This document shows positions 61,243-64,000 of a DNA stretch of 64,000 bases, one piece after another. Where the stretch lies: assembly GCA_900767135.1 (NCBI GenBank), contig CAAFYU010000085.1, forward strand, positions 1 to 64,000, in the 5' to 3' direction. A program made the position numbers and the translations under genes. Positions within the stretch are counted from its first letter, which is position 1; each line of letters begins with the position of its first letter. The notes under the pieces are model-generated. The model did not search any database and had not been told where the DNA came from. It was given only the letters and a program-made list of their open reading frames with translations. The stretch is from Candidatus Gastranaerophilales bacterium (GTDB lineage Bacteria; Cyanobacteriota; Vampirovibrionia; Gastranaerophilales; Gastranaerophilaceae).

Positions 61243-62690
61243 TTTTTATCCTCAATTGTCGTTGTTACATCTTGTTGAAGAGCAATCGCTTTTTCCAAAT
61301 TAGCTCTTGCTACATTATAATTATAAACAGTTTGTACATAAGAAACTTGTGCATTATTGTAGTTTACTTTCGCATCTTGTAATTGAATATAATCGCCTAA
61401 ACCAACAGCATAACGCCCATCTGCAAGTTCAAAGTTTTCGAGAGTTTGTTTAACTTTTACGGCAAGCAGTGGAATTTGTTTTTCCAATTGTGCCATATTT
61501 ATGTATAAATTTTGAACTTCAAAATAAATATCTTGTTTTGCTTGGTCAATCTCGTTTTCTGCAAGTTGAACTTGAATTTTAGCATTATCAATTTTGTGTT
61601 TTTGTCCTTTTATATTCACAGAACTCGATAAATTTACACCAACATTAAACGAGCTTGCGTTATACTTGTCACGATATCCGTAACCGGCTGATGCCGAGAT
61701 TTCAGGTAAATATTCTCGTTTAGTATATTTTAAAGCTTCTTTCATCGCATTCAAGCTGGAATTATAGGCTTTTAAGTCAGGACGATTTTTGTATGCCAAA
61801 TTCACTGATTCTTCGAATGAATATGGAAATGGTTTAAATTTATAGTTATCAAGCACATTAATTTTTTCAACCTGAGATGTCAAAAACGCATTGCTGACAT
61901 CTTTTGGTGGAGTGCTCAAATCCTTCTTTTCATCAATTTTTTCAAGATTTACAGATGCAGAATTGTTTTGAAAATTAAATGTTTCTGTGTTTTCAATTTC
62001 ATATTTCGGAGCAAAAGCTATATACATTGAGTTGTTTAGTTTTACAATAGCGTTTTGATAAGCCTTTTCAGATTCAACAAGCGTAACTTTTGAATCTGAC
62101 AAATAGACCTCAGCATTTACTAAGTCAATTTTGGATTTTATTCCTTCTTTAAAATATGCTTTTGTTCTTTGGTAATTTCGTTCGTTAATCTGGACGTTTG
62201 CACGATTTACTTCCATTGTCGCCTTTGCTGCAAGAACGCCATAATAATTGGTTTTTACGCCAAAAATTGTATCAAGAACAGTGTTTTCGAATTCATAAAG
62301 AGCTGCATCTTTGCTAAAATTATACATTTTAATATTTGCATTAATTTTGCCAAAGTTGAATAAGAGTTGATTAATACTGGCTTCTGCTGAATATATGTTG
62401 TTGCTGGTATTTGCTCTGTTTGTTCGGTTTTCGGTCAAATTATAACCTGTTCCAACGCCCAAAGTCGGGAAATATCCGGATTTCGCAATTCCGACATTTC
62501 CTTTTGCAATTCCGTAATTATATCGAGCTTTTTTGACTTTCGGACTGTTTTGTAAAGCTATCCCAACACAGTCCTTTATATTTAATACAGCGTTCTTTTC
62601 AACGCTCGCAATCTCTTCTATTGCAAGTACAGAATTGATTGAAAGGGTAAATGCAATAATTAAAGTTATAAAGCTTTTTTTTAATTTCAA
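61239..62690 (-). CDS. TolC-family outer-membrane efflux protein
   Basis: The protein has 483 residues with a signal peptide (LKKSFITLIIAFTLSINSVLA, ending about residue 23). Two TolC-like halves are seen: LNIKDCVGIALQNSPKVKKARYNYGIAKGNV and FEESVNLAYKNRPDLKAYNSSLNAMKEALKY, each followed by long helices, with beta-strand segments of the barrel between (YGYRDKYNASSFNVGVNLSS). It forms the outer-membrane exit of the MacAB-like system. The first codon appears to be TTG (62690), with GAGGAT upstream; no ATG is in place. It is the first gene of the tolC-macA-macB operon. Confidence 0.93.
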   Translation of the reverse strand: MKLKKSFITLIIAFTLSINSVLAIEEIASVEKNAVLNIKDCVGIALQNSPKVKKARYNYGIAKGNVGIAKSGYFPTLGVGTGYNLTENRTNRANTSNNIYSAEASINQLLFNFGKINANIKMYNFSKDAALYEFENTVLDTIFGVKTNYYGVLAAKATMEVNRANVQINERNYQRTKAYFKEGIKSKIDLVNAEVYLSDSKVTLVESEKAYQNAIVKLNNSMYIAFAPKYEIENTETFNFQNNSASVNLEKIDEKKDLSTPPKDVSNAFLTSQVEKINVLDNYKFKPFPYSFEESVNLAYKNRPDLKAYNSSLNAMKEALKYTKREYLPEISASAGYGYRDKYNASSFNVGVNLSSSVNIKGQKHKIDNAKIQVQLAENEIDQAKQDIYFEVQNLYINMAQLEKQIPLLAVKVKQTLENFELADGRYAVGLGDYIQLQDAKVNYNNAQVSYVQTVYNYNVARANLEKAIALQQDVTTTIEDKK

Positions 62691-62806
62691 ATTCGTTTAT
62701 CCTCGTTACAATATAGGAACGATTTAAACATAATTTTTGTTCACTTTAATCATTCGTAAGAGGGAAATTTTTTTTACAAATCTTAATTTGACAATGATTT
62801 AAAAGG

Positions 62807-64000
62807 TTAAGCACGCCAAAAATCTTTTTGGAACATTACTAAAAACGGAATTATTTCCAAACGTCCAACTAACATTCCAACAATCATAATACCTTTTGAA
62901 GCTGCTTCTAAACCGTCAAAACTACCCATTGGTCCTAATGATGGAGCCAAAGACGGCCCGATATTGCCAAGTGCACTAATCGCTCCTGTTAGACCAAGAA
63001 CAGTATCGCCTTCAAAAATGGATAACAAAACTCCGATTACGGCAAAAATTAAAAAATAGAAAAACACAAACACAATAATTTGTCGTGCAACTTCGGCCTG
63101 AACAGTCTTTCCGTCTACTTTGATATTTATAATTGCATTTGGGTGTAAAATTCTTGTTATCTCACTCTTCATTGTTTTAAAGACAACGAGCCATCTTGCC
63201 ATTTTGATACCACCACCGGCCGAACTTGCACAAGAGCCCATAAACATTACAACAAATAGAAACGCTTTTGAAGTATAATTCCATTGAATAAAGTCAGCAC
63301 TGGCACTTCCTGTTGATGTTGCAAGACTTACCACTTGAAACAACGCATCTGTAAAATTTTTAAATATTCCAAAACCGTTGTTTAAACAAAGTGATACTGT
63401 GATAAAACCTGTCATTAAGAGAACCAAAATTGTATACAATCTAAATTCTTCATTTTTAAACAAAAGCATAGGTTTTTTTTGAGAAATAACCTTGTATTGC
63501 AAGTTGAAACTTGCTCCCGCAAAAAACATAAAAACCAAAACAATCCACGTAATTTGCACTGAATGATATCCCATAATGCTTTCAGGGTTAGGAGAAAATC
63601 CGGCAGCGGAAAGTGTTGACAAAGAGTTACAAACTGCATCAAACAAAGGCATTTTAGCCAAATATAATAACACGATTTCCAAAATTGTAAGACCTAAATA
63701 AATTCTCCATAATGCAGATGCAGTGTTACGAATTCTCGGGGTAAATTTATCTTCGGTAGGTCCGGGAGCTTCTGCAAAAAACATTTGACGTCCGGCAACT
63801 GCAAACTGAGGCAAAATTGCAATAAACAAGACTATAATTCCCAAACCGCCTAACCATTGAGAAAAAGCACGCCAAAAGAAAAAAGCTTTTGGGTAATCAA
63901 AATGAGTCAAAATTGTTGCTCCGGTGGTTGTAATCCCGGAAACTGCCTCAAATAAAGAATTTAATGGTGAAAGTCCATAAAACAAATAAGGAATTGCGGA
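62807..64000 (-). CDS. TrkH/KtrB-family potassium transporter subunit (5' end outside window)
   Basis: The frame is open to the right edge of the window, so about the last 398 codons are seen and the start lies beyond 64000. It is a K+ channel-like membrane protein with repeated pore loops: SLFEAVSGITTTGATIL, SLSTLSAAGFSPNP, VVSLATSTGSASADF and GAISALGNIGPSLAP, each holding a filter Gly. The C-terminus GRLEIIPFLVMFQKDFWR is the TrkH-type end. It takes up potassium together with a soluble TrkA/KtrA subunit not seen here. It runs in the same direction as the tolC gene but is 116 bases away. Confidence 0.94.
   Translation of the reverse strand, partial: SAIPYLFYGLSPLNSLFEAVSGITTTGATILTHFDYPKAFFFWRAFSQWLGGLGIIVLFIAILPQFAVAGRQMFFAEAPGPTEDKFTPRIRNTASALWRIYLGLTILEIVLLYLAKMPLFDAVCNSLSTLSAAGFSPNPESIMGYHSVQITWIVLVFMFFAGASFNLQYKVISQKKPMLLFKNEEFRLYTILVLLMTGFITVSLCLNNGFGIFKNFTDALFQVVSLATSTGSASADFIQWNYTSKAFLFVVMFMGSCASSAGGGIKMARWLVVFKTMKSEITRILHPNAIINIKVDGKTVQAEVARQIIVFVFFYFLIFAVIGVLLSIFEGDTVLGLTGAISALGNIGPSLAPSLGPMGSFDGLEAASKGIMIVGMLVGRLEIIPFLVMFQKDFWRA

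Overview
This 64 kb window is an AT-rich bacterial chromosome segment with standard stop codons, mostly tight operons and no rRNA, tRNA, CRISPR array or insertion sequence that I could recognise. The most likely source is a gut-type non-photosynthetic relative of cyanobacteria (Vampirovibrionia/Melainabacteria, Gastranaerophilales-like); this is an inference. Supporting it are prepilin N-termini of the FTLAEVLITLGIIGVVAA type, a triple-SLH-domain protein, a Gram-negative envelope (Kdo synthesis genes, a TolC/MacA/MacB exporter), TrmFO, and many large signal-less membrane proteins that match no family I know.

Layout. 1-9.4 kb: tail of a GGGtGRT-family gene, a 1583-residue coiled-coil/hydrophobic protein, trmFO, a 662-residue membrane protein, panD. 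9.5-14.8 kb: a three-gene operon of two related unknown membrane proteins and a GH13 (alpha-amylase-like) enzyme. 14.9-21.6 kb: housekeeping genes (uppP, kdsD-kdsC-queD, an ArsB/NhaD-type permease, adk, map). 21.7-25.3 kb: SLH protein, GH73-like glucosaminidase, XRE regulator divergent from a prepilin gene, then a structured transcript end. 25.4-35 kb: a TPR protein, an operon of response regulator / degenerate PilB-like ATPase / histidine kinase / membrane protein, a tandem pair of paralogs of which one carries an in-frame stop, and a second histidine kinase. 35-40 kb: peptide ABC transporter parts without ATPases, and an MgtC-like protein. 40-49.9 kb: unknown membrane proteins, a soluble kinase/NarL-type regulator pair, rmuC, and a probable type II restriction-modification pair. 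50-57.8 kb: ychF, a prepilin gene interrupted at a ten-G tract, a 1378-residue GH13-like protein, ahcY. 57.9-64 kb: the MacAB-TolC-like operon and a truncated TrkH-type potassium transporter.

The most interesting signals are: (i) the G10 tract that puts a prepilin gene out of frame, which looks like a phase-variation switch; (ii) three families of short intergenic repeats, namely palindromes built of a degenerate 7-mer that abut stop codons inside operons, an 8-mer series, and a 35-nt element found only between convergent genes; (iii) a PilB-like ATPase that has lost key catalytic signatures and sits in a two-component operon; (iv) a set of large unknown membrane proteins, some paralogous, two of them encoded with a GH13 enzyme; (v) a recent-looking nonsense mutation in one of two tandem paralogs.
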